From Christiangramia oceanisediminis (GTDB lineage Bacteria > Bacteroidota > Bacteroidia > Flavobacteriales > Flavobacteriaceae): a stretch of DNA of 64,000 bases. The translations under genes were made by a program, and so were the position numbers. Below the pieces are notes generated by a model. The model was not told where the DNA came from. It ran no database searches and worked only from the letters and a program-made list of their open reading frames with translations. Each line of letters begins with the position of its first letter. Positions within the stretch are counted from its first letter, which is position 1. Positions 1 to 7,914 of the stretch are shown piece by piece. Where the stretch lies: assembly GCF_022570735.2 (NCBI RefSeq), contig NZ_JANCNS010000001.1, forward strand, positions 1,593,972 to 1,657,971, given 5' to 3'.

Positions 1-741
1 ATCAATGTTAATGGGAACGATCTGAACATGTGGATGATCAAACCTTCAGATTTTGATGAAAATAAAAAGTATCCATTATTAATGTTCCAGTATTCGGGAC
101 CGGGATCTCAGTCGGTTTCCAATTCTTATTTCAACACCAACGATTACTGGTATCAGCTTCTGGCTAATAAGGGCTACATCATTGCCTGTGTGGACGGTCG
201 CGGAACCGGTTTTAAAGGAGCCGATTTCAAAAAAGTGACTTACCAGGAACTCGGAAAATATGAGGTAGAAGATCAGATTTCGGCTGCCAAAAAACTGGGT
301 GAAAGAAATTATATAGACTCAGATAGAATTGGGATCTGGGGCTGGAGTTACGGAGGATTTATGTCTTCCAATGCCATTTTAAAAGGAAACGAAACCTTTT
401 CTATGGCCATCGCGGTTGCACCGGTTACAAGCTGGAGATTCTACGACACGGTTTACACCGAAAGATATATGAGAACTCCGCAGGAGAATCCTACAGGTTA
501 TGATGAGAACTCTCCTTTGAACCACGTTGAAAAACTTAAAGGTGATTACCTGTTAATCCACGGTGGTGGAGACGATAACGTGCATCTTCAGAATACCATG
601 AGAATGGTGGAAGAACTGGTGCAGGCTAATAAGCAATTCGACTGGGCGATCTACCCAGACAGAAATCATGGAATTTACGGGGGCAACACCAGGTTGCATC
701 TATATAATATGATGACAGATTTTATACTCGAAAAACTATAA
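1..741 (+). CDS. S9 family prolyl peptidase (dipeptidyl peptidase IV type), C-terminal part
   Basis: The reading frame is open from the first base, so the gene starts upstream of the window; what is present is the alpha/beta-hydrolase catalytic domain. The nucleophile motif GWSYGG has its Ser codon at 346-348, the acid lies in GGGDDNVH and the histidine in DRNHGIYGG, which is the Ser-Asp-His order of the S9 family. DPP-IV-type enzymes remove Xaa-Pro dipeptides and in Bacteroidota usually work in the periplasm; the N-terminal propeller and any signal peptide are outside the window. A peptide transporter gene follows 16 bases downstream, which suggests joint peptide use. The family call is firm; the exact subfamily is inferred. 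Confidence 0.92.
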   Translation: MNVNGNDLNMWMIKPSDFDENKKYPLLMFQYSGPGSQSVSNSYFNTNDYWYQLLANKGYIIACVDGRGTGFKGADFKKVTYQELGKYEVEDQISAAKKLGERNYIDSDRIGIWGWSYGGFMSSNAILKGNETFSMAIAVAPVTSWRFYDTVYTERYMRTPQENPTGYDENSPLNHVEKLKGDYLLIHGGGDDNVHLQNTMRMVEELVQANKQFDWAIYPDRNHGIYGGNTRLHLYNMMTDFILEKL

Positions 742-757
742 TTTAAAACAGACAAAA

Positions 758-2335
758 ATGGAATTTAAATTCGGAGGTTCTGAATATAATCAAAGAACGG
801 TGCTAGGGCATCCTTCAGGACTTTTTGTGCTTTTCTTTACCGAAATGTGGGAGCGTTTCTCTTATTACGGAATGAGGGCCTTACTCGTACTATTCCTAAC
901 CGCCTCATTAATGGACGAAGGTGGATGGGGCTGGCCCAGGGAAGACGCCTTGATTTTATACGGATGGTACACAGGTTTGGTTTATATCACTCCAATTTTT
1001 GGTGGTCTTATAGCAGATAAGCTGTTAGGTTATAGAAACGCAGTTGTTTGGGGAGCTTTATTAATGACCCTAGGCCATGCTTCCATGGCTCTGGAGGTCT
1101 TTACAAATGTTTTCTTTTATTTAGGCCTTCTCCTGCTGATTTTAGGTAACGGGCTTTTTAAACCGAATATTTCTTCTATTGTTGGACAATTATATAAGAC
1201 AAACGGAAAGGAAAAGGATGCAGGATATACCATTTTCTATATGGGGATCAATGCCGGTGCGTTCCTGGGAATCCTTCTTTGTGGATATATTGGAGAAAAG
1301 GTAGGCTGGCATTATGGCTTTGGTCTGGCTGGTATCTTTATGTTTCTGGGGATGCTACAGTTTTATTTTGCTCAAAAACTTTTCGGAAAAATTGGTTTAA
1401 CCCCTAAAGAAGCTGCTGCATATAAGCATGGGGTTGCAACCGGAGAAGAAGGAGAGGATGAAACAGAAGGTAAGGTTCCAGCAAATGTTCAAAAGGATAG
1501 ATTGATTGTAATTGGATTCTTTGCATTTTTCACCATTTTCTTTTGGTGGGCCTTCGAACAGGCTGGTGGATCGATGACTATATTTGCGGCAGATTATACA
1601 GACAGGGTTCTAGTAGGTGATCAGGCTTTAACTTTTAAGATCATTAATTCTGTCATAACCCTGGTTCCGATGGTTGTGATCACCTGGGTTCTGTTCATGC
1701 TATTCAGAAATATCTTTAGTGCTTATGCCAAATCAAATATTTTCCTGGGGCTTAGTTTTGTGATCATTTGGGGTATTGTGATTTGGATGCTTTATCGTGA
1801 ATTCCTTGCTGATGCTACAGAGGTTCCGGCTTCGTGGTTCTCGGTATTGAACTCTTTATTTATTATACTTTTTGCACCGGTATTCTCAAAGATCTGGGAA
1901 AGCAGATTCAATCCATCTGGTCCGGTTAAGTTCGCAATAGGTCTGGCTCTTTTGGGTATAGGTTTTGGTGCGCTTGCATACGGAGCATATGGAATTCCGC
2001 AGGGTGCGCAAACAGCGTCTGTGAGCATGATATGGTTGGTTTTTGCTTACCTGTTCCACACCCTAGGAGAACTTTGCGTGAGTCCTGTGGGGCTGTCTTA
2101 TATTAGTAAACTTTCACCGAAAAGGCTGGTAGGTCTTATGTTCGGTGTTTGGTTTATGGCGAATTTCATCGCAAATCTGCTTGCAGGTCTTACGGGAAGT
2201 TATATAGACTATATCACTGAAAATTATAATATGACCACTTTCTTCATGATATTCACTCTGGTGCCTATAGGAGCCGCTGTAATCATGATGCTTTTGAGCA
2301 GGATGCTGGTAAAGAAAATGCATGGTATCAGTTAA
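758..2335 (+). CDS. POT/PTR family peptide MFS transporter
   Basis: A 525-residue inner-membrane protein with about 12-14 hydrophobic helices. It carries the N-terminal POT signature EMWERFSYYGMRA, with the ExxER motif that couples protons to peptide, and the PTR2-type segment FYMGINAGAFLG in a later helix. The family imports di- and tripeptides with protons. The length is usual for bacterial members. It follows the S9 peptidase gene after 16 bases, so peptides released by that enzyme are plausible substrates, and the pair is probably co-transcribed. A hairpin terminator follows the stop codon. Confidence 0.93.
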   Translation: MEFKFGGSEYNQRTVLGHPSGLFVLFFTEMWERFSYYGMRALLVLFLTASLMDEGGWGWPREDALILYGWYTGLVYITPIFGGLIADKLLGYRNAVVWGALLMTLGHASMALEVFTNVFFYLGLLLLILGNGLFKPNISSIVGQLYKTNGKEKDAGYTIFYMGINAGAFLGILLCGYIGEKVGWHYGFGLAGIFMFLGMLQFYFAQKLFGKIGLTPKEAAAYKHGVATGEEGEDETEGKVPANVQKDRLIVIGFFAFFTIFFWWAFEQAGGSMTIFAADYTDRVLVGDQALTFKIINSVITLVPMVVITWVLFMLFRNIFSAYAKSNIFLGLSFVIIWGIVIWMLYREFLADATEVPASWFSVLNSLFIILFAPVFSKIWESRFNPSGPVKFAIGLALLGIGFGALAYGAYGIPQGAQTASVSMIWLVFAYLFHTLGELCVSPVGLSYISKLSPKRLVGLMFGVWFMANFIANLLAGLTGSYIDYITENYNMTTFFMIFTLVPIGAAVIMMLLSRMLVKKMHGIS

Positions 2336-2356
2336 GTTTCAGTTACCTCAAAAAAG

Positions 2357-2386
2357 AAATGCTCCAGTTTTTGGAGCATTTTTTGT
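2357..2386 (+). terminator. Rho-independent terminator after the peptide transporter
   Basis: The arms AATGCTCC (2358-2365) and GGAGCATT (2373-2380) form an 8-bp stem with a short loop, followed by a T-run. It lies 22 bases after the transporter stop codon and closes the peptidase-transporter unit. Confidence 0.85.
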
Positions 2387-2413
2387 TACTTTGAAAAGCT
2401 AAATGATGAATTT

Positions 2414-2965
2414 ATGAAAAGGACTATCCTGTTGTTTATCTTTTTAATGGTTGGTGTAGCCCAAATTGGGTTTGCGCAGGAAATCAACTGGATGAGCATG
2501 AATGAGGCGCTGGAATTGCAGAAGAAACAACCAAAGAAGATCTTTGTTGATGCTTATACTGTTTGGTGCGGGCCCTGTAAAATGCTTGATAAATATACCT
2601 TTACCAACAAAGATGTTGTCCGGTATATCAATGAGAATTACTATGCTGTTAAGTTCAATGCAGAAGGTGACGAAGTGATTCAGTACAGGGATAAGACCTT
2701 TAAGAATCCAAATTTTGATCCTGAAAAAACAAAAGGTCGTAACAGTGTTCATCAATTTGCTCTTGCCATGGGAGTAAGTGCCTATCCAACTATGGTATTC
2801 TTCGATGAAAAAGGAGATTTCATATCTCCGGTAAAAGGCTATTTAAAGCCTGAGCAGCTGGAGATCTTTCTGAAGGTATTTGCCAGTGACGATTATAAGG
2901 AAATGACCACCCAGGAAGCCTGGCAGGAATACCAGGAAAATTTTAAAGGAAGTTTTTCAAGCTAA
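2414..2965 (+). CDS. Secreted thioredoxin-like protein
   Basis: A 183-residue protein with a signal peptide (residues 1-22, ending GFAQ) and a thioredoxin fold whose active site WCGPCK is at residues 51-56. After the active site come the cis-Pro region (SAYPTMVFF) and a GYLKPEQL segment typical of thioredoxin-like proteins of Bacteroidota. It probably reduces or isomerises disulfides in the periplasm; its partner is unknown. It is a separate unit, placed after a terminator and converging on the comEC-like gene with a 6-base gap. Confidence 0.85.
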   Translation: MKRTILLFIFLMVGVAQIGFAQEINWMSMNEALELQKKQPKKIFVDAYTVWCGPCKMLDKYTFTNKDVVRYINENYYAVKFNAEGDEVIQYRDKTFKNPNFDPEKTKGRNSVHQFALAMGVSAYPTMVFFDEKGDFISPVKGYLKPEQLEIFLKVFASDDYKEMTTQEAWQEYQENFKGSFSS

Positions 2966-2971
2966 TGCTTT

Positions 2972-5008
2972 TCATCTTAATCGAAAGGCTCCCTTTTCTG
3001 CTGTAATGTGTAGTGGGATATGATGGTCATCAGCGGTTTCCTTCCACCTCCTGATCAGGTATCTTGAATTGCTGCCATCTGCTATCAACTTTACGGGTTT
3101 GAAATGATTCAGCAGTCTCTCCAGGTTGACCTTCGGATTGTTTTTTAAAAGAATGATGTCGGGTTGTATCTTGGTTTTCTCATAAGCAGTTACCGAATCA
3201 ATCACGAGAATAAGATTATTATGCACTTTTAGAATGGGCTCTACAGGCCTGAAGCTTAGATTCCTGATTTTTTCCACACGTACATAATCATCGATAAATG
3301 AAGGAATCGAAGTCGTATCGCTCAGGATTGTCAGATTTTCCTGCGATTTCAAGCCTATATAGGTTTCATTACTCCTGTGAAAGATCGTAAGTTCCTGGGA
3401 TGAGTTGGTCCATTTACCATATAAAACTGAAGCCTGGAAAAGCAAGATTCCGGTAAATAGTAAAATCAATTTTCTGAAATCTGGTTTAATCAGAACCATG
3501 ACAAGGATCATGATTATCAGGTATAGAACTAGGGTTTGACTCAAACTGATTTCGATATTTTCAATTAAAAAGGTTTCCTGTCGGGCAATTTGTCGGACCA
3601 GTAAATTCATTTTATTCAGAACAAATTCCAGTGAAGCTATAATGAAACCTGGTAGAAGATCTATGCTGGCAAGAAAGATAGCCAGAAAGCCCAGACCCAT
3701 TATTAATCCTAGTACTGGCAGGATCAAAAGGTTCGATAATAGGAATAAACCCGGAAACTGGTGAAAATAATATAGACTTAATGGTAATACCCCAATTTGC
3801 GCTGCGATACTTACCGTGATGATCTTCCAGAAATAATCGGGAATTCGTGACTTGAAACTGATCATCTGGTACAACCTGGGTTGAATAAGGATGATTCCCA
3901 GAACGGCTAGGTAACTTAACTGGAATCCTACCTGGAAGAGCAGGTATGGGTCGTAAACTAACAGGAAAAACAGGGAAAGAAAAAGGCTGTTTATAGTGCT
4001 GGTTTTTCTTTTGAGCTGCATGCCTACGGCGAGGAATGAGAACATACAAACCGCTCTTACTACCGAGGGGCTTAATCCTGTTAATATTGCGAATGCCCAG
4101 AGCAGGGAAACGATTGCTATCATTTTTAGAATGCTGCCGTATGCTAGCTTTCCTAAAGGTTTTAAAAGAAAATTGAGGAATAGCAGTAAGATACCAATAT
4201 GAAGTCCGGAAATCGCCAGGATGTGTATGGCTCCGGCAGCTGCATAATCCTGGTATAAATCATTAGTGATATCCCGTCTCTGGCCCAGTATCAAAGCCTG
4301 CAGTACAGCCATGGCCTCCGGATTCATTCCCTGCTTTTTGATGTCATTTATCAATTTCTCTCTTAAATTCCAGGCCATCGCCCTGGTGCTACCGCTATTT
4401 TCCTGTATAACGCTAAGCTCTGAAAAATCCAGGTTAAGTTGTTTGTGAACTTTGAGGCTACGCATATAGCGGGAGTAATCGAACTGGTATGGATTCAAAG
4501 GAGACCGAATTGAATCAGGTTTCCAGTGAACAATTATTCTTGATCCAGGCTTTATTTGAGCTGTGACAAGACTATCACCCTTAATATTTAACAGGACCCT
4601 TCCGTGGATTTCTTCTTTCGAATCAGCCGTGAAAATTCGGTTTATATCGGCAAGGTAGCGGTGGGTGAAACTGGGTTTAAGCTCCTCGGTAATGCTGATT
4701 TCTGCCAGTCTATTCATTTCAGCCTTATCTGAATGGAGATAATGCCCGGGCTGGTTTTCGGGTTGTGCAAAATAGGCAATTGTAAAGCCTAGGCTTAATA
4801 CCAAAAGAAAACCGAACAGGCCGGGCCAGAAATCAACGAAAAGCCGTTGCCTGGAACGAATAAGGCTAAGAAGGAAGAATAGTAAGATGCCTCCCGAAAT
4901 GCCAATTATAATCCCTGGATCAATTTGAACCGGGATATAAAAGGCACAAAGTATACCCGCCATCAGGTAAATGCTAAGGCGCAGGAAGATGAATTGAAAC
5001 TTCTTCAA
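2972..5008 (-). CDS. comEC: ComEC/Rec2-family competence membrane protein
   Basis: A 678-residue polytopic protein. The N-terminal part has two or three helices and a soluble DUF4131-like region (about residues 30-200). Then comes the Competence core with the motif AAGAIHILAISGLHIG and a long set of helices. The family forms the inner-membrane channel that takes single-stranded DNA into the cytoplasm. The C-terminal 150 residues sit where a metallo-beta-lactamase-like domain normally lies, but no HxHxDH motif is visible, so any nuclease role of that domain is doubtful. Leftward, likely in one transcript with the NlpC/P60 gene 34 bases upstream. Confidence 0.88.
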   Translation of the reverse strand: MKKFQFIFLRLSIYLMAGILCAFYIPVQIDPGIIIGISGGILLFFLLSLIRSRQRLFVDFWPGLFGFLLVLSLGFTIAYFAQPENQPGHYLHSDKAEMNRLAEISITEELKPSFTHRYLADINRIFTADSKEEIHGRVLLNIKGDSLVTAQIKPGSRIIVHWKPDSIRSPLNPYQFDYSRYMRSLKVHKQLNLDFSELSVIQENSGSTRAMAWNLREKLINDIKKQGMNPEAMAVLQALILGQRRDITNDLYQDYAAAGAIHILAISGLHIGILLLFLNFLLKPLGKLAYGSILKMIAIVSLLWAFAILTGLSPSVVRAVCMFSFLAVGMQLKRKTSTINSLFLSLFFLLVYDPYLLFQVGFQLSYLAVLGIILIQPRLYQMISFKSRIPDYFWKIITVSIAAQIGVLPLSLYYFHQFPGLFLLSNLLILPVLGLIMGLGFLAIFLASIDLLPGFIIASLEFVLNKMNLLVRQIARQETFLIENIEISLSQTLVLYLIIMILVMVLIKPDFRKLILLFTGILLFQASVLYGKWTNSSQELTIFHRSNETYIGLKSQENLTILSDTTSIPSFIDDYVRVEKIRNLSFRPVEPILKVHNNLILVIDSVTAYEKTKIQPDIILLKNNPKVNLERLLNHFKPVKLIADGSNSRYLIRRWKETADDHHIPLHITAEKGAFRLR

Positions 5009-5042
5009 TGAATGTTAATTACATCAAGAAGGTATGAAAAAA

Positions 5043-5582
5043 TTAAATTACTCGCCTGGCCATCACGAAATTAGATCGCCAATAGCCTTCCAGAAGGGAG
5101 GAAATGATAACGCCCCGGGAACTTGAAGAATGTATAAAGCGGATATTATCGCCTGAAACTTCGGTTACGAGTCCTACATGGTTGATGACTTTTCGGTTTT
5201 TGTTGGTTTCAAAGAATAACAGGTCGCCTGGTTCAACTTCCTCCAGGTACAGCCGTTTGCCTTCTAAAGACATCGCACGGGAAGTCCGTGGAAGACTGAT
5301 GCCTTCCTCCAGAAAAGAGACATAAACTAGTCCGGAGCAGTCCATACCCTTACGATCGGTTCCTCCAAACTTATATCTGGTGCCTTCAAATTGAATGGCC
5401 GTATTCACGATCCTGTTCACTTTGGCAGGCGCTTCTTTATTGAGCTTAGCTTCTGAAGGTGCCGGGTTTCGATATTCCCGGGCATTTTCTTTTTTGGTAG
5501 TGACAACCCTTGATTTCGACGAGCCGCAGGAAGTTATGATAAAACTGAAAATAAGAAAGGTTAGAAATCTGGCTATTTTCAT
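5043..5582 (-). CDS. NlpC/P60 (C40) cell-wall peptidase lipoprotein
   Basis: A 179-residue protein with a lipoprotein signal (lipobox ...IITSC, Cys 19) and a C-terminal NlpC/P60 domain. The catalytic Cys lies in GMDCSGLVYVSF, the His in INHVGLVTEV and the third polar position in the FIHSSSSRGV stretch. Family members cut gamma-D-Glu-diamino acid bonds in peptidoglycan peptides, so the enzyme is likely an outer-membrane-anchored murein endopeptidase. It lies between lpxB (13 bases) and comEC in a leftward gene string. Confidence 0.9.
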   Translation of the reverse strand: MKIARFLTFLIFSFIITSCGSSKSRVVTTKKENAREYRNPAPSEAKLNKEAPAKVNRIVNTAIQFEGTRYKFGGTDRKGMDCSGLVYVSFLEEGISLPRTSRAMSLEGKRLYLEEVEPGDLLFFETNKNRKVINHVGLVTEVSGDNIRFIHSSSSRGVIISSLLEGYWRSNFVMARRVI

Positions 5583-5595
5583 GGTCGTTTATTGA

Positions 5596-6711
5596 TCAAT
5601 CTTTAATAGAGTTATAGATGAGATTTGCTGTTTTCTGGCTGGCGCCCGCTCCGCCCAGTTTCTGCTCAAGTTCGTGATAATCTTTAAAGATCCTTTTGCG
5701 GTTAGTTTCGTCGAGTATCTTGTTGAGTTCTGCCTTGAGTTGTTTTTTGTTGAATTCTGTCTGAATTAGTTCTTTAACAACTTCCCTGTTCATGATCAGG
5801 TTCACCAGGGAAATATAATCCAGGTTGATCACCTGTTTGGCGATCTGGTAAGAAAGATAATTGCCTTTATAACAAACCACTTCCGGGACTTTGAACAAAG
5901 CGGTTTCCAGGGTCGCTGTACCCGAAGTGACCAGTGCTGCATAGGCAATACTCAGGATATCATAAGTGCGATTCATAATAAGCTTGATGTTCGAGCCTTT
6001 CATGAATGAATGATAAAATTCCTTATCCTGGCTGGGTGCACCGGCAATAACAAACTGGTAATCCTTGAAATCTGAAGTAATGCTGAGCATTACCTGAAGC
6101 ATTTTTTCGATCTCCTGCTTCCGGCTACCGGGCAAAAGGGCGATCACCGGGCGGGAATCCAGCCCGTTCTCCCGTTTGAACTGTTCGATGTCTACCGGTT
6201 GCCTGTTTTCGATCGCATCCAAAAGCGGGTGACCCACAAAATGGACTTTAAAATCATGTTTTTTGGTGTAAAAATCCTCTTCAAAGGGAAGGATCACGTA
6301 CATCTCATCCACATCCCGCTTGATCTTTTTTATGCGATTCTCCTTCCAGGCCCATATTTGAGGAGAGATATAGTAATGGGTTTTATAAGATTCATTCCGG
6401 GCCCACTCTGCAATTCGCATATTGAATCCCGGGTAGTCTATAAAAATGATCACATCGGGGTTAAAGGCATTGATGTCTTCCTTGCAAAATTTGATGTTTT
6501 TAAGGATGGTCCTGATGTTTAAAAGCACTTCCGCAAAACCCATAAAAGCCAGTTCCCGGTAATGCTTAACCAGGGTGCCACCCTGTTTTTCCATGAGTTC
6601 TCCACCCCAAAACCGAAATTCGGCATTTTCATCGACCTTTTTGAGAGCTTTCATGAGGTTGGAGGCATGAAGGTCTCCTGAAGCTTCACCGGCTATGAGG
6701 TAATACTTCAT
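5596..6711 (-). CDS. lpxB: Lipid-A-disaccharide synthase
   Basis: Joins UDP-2,3-diacylglucosamine and lipid X into the lipid A disaccharide at the inner membrane (glycosyltransferase family 19). The start at 6711 gives MKYYLIAGEASGDLHA, the conserved LpxB N terminus; an in-frame ATG 60 bases upstream would add a non-conserved tail and overlap the neighbouring gene. Other family marks are FWGGELMEKQG, FAEVLLNI, DYPGFNMRIAEWA, YYISPQIWAWKENR, LPGSRKQEIEKM and the C-terminal TSGTATLETALF. Length 371 residues is normal. One base separates it from the upstream small membrane protein gene, so it belongs to the surE transcript. Confidence 0.96.
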   Translation of the reverse strand: MKYYLIAGEASGDLHASNLMKALKKVDENAEFRFWGGELMEKQGGTLVKHYRELAFMGFAEVLLNIRTILKNIKFCKEDINAFNPDVIIFIDYPGFNMRIAEWARNESYKTHYYISPQIWAWKENRIKKIKRDVDEMYVILPFEEDFYTKKHDFKVHFVGHPLLDAIENRQPVDIEQFKRENGLDSRPVIALLPGSRKQEIEKMLQVMLSITSDFKDYQFVIAGAPSQDKEFYHSFMKGSNIKLIMNRTYDILSIAYAALVTSGTATLETALFKVPEVVCYKGNYLSYQIAKQVINLDYISLVNLIMNREVVKELIQTEFNKKQLKAELNKILDETNRKRIFKDYHELEQKLGGAGASQKTANLIYNSIKD

Positions 6712-6712
6712 T

Positions 6713-6994
6713 TTAAAAGAATTTATAGATTGCAACGGCAACGGCAACGCTAACGGTTGCCAACAGGACACCCCGCGCGTGGTAATTCTGTTTCTTTTTC
6801 AGGAAAACAAAGAATGGCAGGAAATTGATGACCGCTCCTAGGGCAATGATCTTTCCCAGGTAATCGTTTTCCACCGCATCTTTCAAGGTGGCGTCGAGGT
6901 CGGCCCTGGATAACAGGGTGACGTAGAGGATCACTCCGCCTATATTAGCTGCGATTCCCGTAAGAAAACCTATAAAGACATTCTGTTTAATCAT
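6713..6994 (-). CDS. Small membrane protein of unknown function between surE and lpxB
   Basis: A 93-residue protein with three likely membrane helices (about residues 6-28, 47-65 and 75-92) and a basic loop KKKQNYHAR between the second and third. I do not recognise a family. Its start overlaps the end of surE by 8 bases and its stop is one base before lpxB, so it is translated as part of this transcript. A role in envelope lipid work is only suggested by the neighbours. Confidence 0.75.
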   Translation of the reverse strand: MIKQNVFIGFLTGIAANIGGVILYVTLLSRADLDATLKDAVENDYLGKIIALGAVINFLPFFVFLKKKQNYHARGVLLATVSVAVAVAIYKFF

Positions 6995-7769
6995 TGAGAG
7001 ACCAGCTGCTTAAATCTTTTATAAATTGATGGGCGGTAAGGTCGAATTGTACGGGAACCACGGAAACATAACCTTCTTCCAGTGCCTTTTCGTCGGTATC
7101 CTCACCTTCATCCATATTTATGAATTTTCCGGTTAACCAATAATATTCACGTCCCTGCGGATTGGTTCTTTTATCAAATTCTTCTTCCCAGTGGGCATTA
7201 GCCTGCCTGCAAACCTTGATCCCTTTAATTTCAGATTCCTTGAGTTTTGGAAAATTCACATTTAAAACAACTCCTTTTGGGAGTCCATTTTTAAGGACAT
7301 TACGGGTAATGGTCTTGACAAATTTCCGGGTGGGTTCAAAATCAGCATTCAGCGAATAGTCCAGTAACGAGAAACCAATAGCAGGAATTCCTTCGATACC
7401 TGCTTCAACCGCGGCGCTCATAGTTCCCGAATAGATCACGTTGATAGAAGAATTTGAGCCATGATTGATCCCGCTCACGCATAGATCGGGTTTTCGGTGG
7501 AGGATCTCCTGGGTTGCTATCTTAACACAGTCGGCAGGGGTACCGGAACAACTATATTCTTTATGTTTATAAGTTTCCTTGATGGTTACCTGTTCGCAAA
7601 AAAGGGTGTCACTAATGGTGATCGCATGTCCCATGCCGCTCTGGGGGCTGTCTGGCGCTACCACCACAACATCACCAATTTCTTTCATTACTTCAACAAG
7701 GGTTCTGATTCCAGGTGCGGTTATCCCATCATCATTGGTAACCAGGATAAGTGGTTTTTTCTTTTCCAT
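6987..7769 (-). CDS. surE: 5'/3'-nucleotidase SurE
   Basis: A 260-residue metal-dependent nucleoside monophosphate phosphatase. The N terminus LVTNDDGITAPGI has the two metal-binding aspartates, PDSPQSGMGHAIT carries a further conserved Ser, and SGINHGSNSSINVIYSGTMSAA is the active-site loop with Asn and Ser-Gly-Thr. The length is typical. First gene of the leftward surE-(small membrane protein)-lpxB-nlpC-comEC string. Confidence 0.95.
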   Translation of the reverse strand: MEKKKPLILVTNDDGITAPGIRTLVEVMKEIGDVVVVAPDSPQSGMGHAITISDTLFCEQVTIKETYKHKEYSCSGTPADCVKIATQEILHRKPDLCVSGINHGSNSSINVIYSGTMSAAVEAGIEGIPAIGFSLLDYSLNADFEPTRKFVKTITRNVLKNGLPKGVVLNVNFPKLKESEIKGIKVCRQANAHWEEEFDKRTNPQGREYYWLTGKFINMDEGEDTDEKALEEGYVSVVPVQFDLTAHQFIKDLSSWSLND

Positions 7770-7914
7770 TAAGAAATATTTGGTTCAGCTAAAATAAGAA
7801 TTTAAATAAGGAAACCTTATATTAGTAGTTTAACAAATTGATGGCGATTTGTACTTTGTTGGCATAGTTTTTACTATAATTATGCTAACCACGAAGATGA
7901 AATTAAAACGAGTT

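Noticed and set aside
3612..4049. 145-codon leftward open frame within comEC
   Set aside because: It is another frame of the same strand as comEC, with low-complexity content and no conserved motif.
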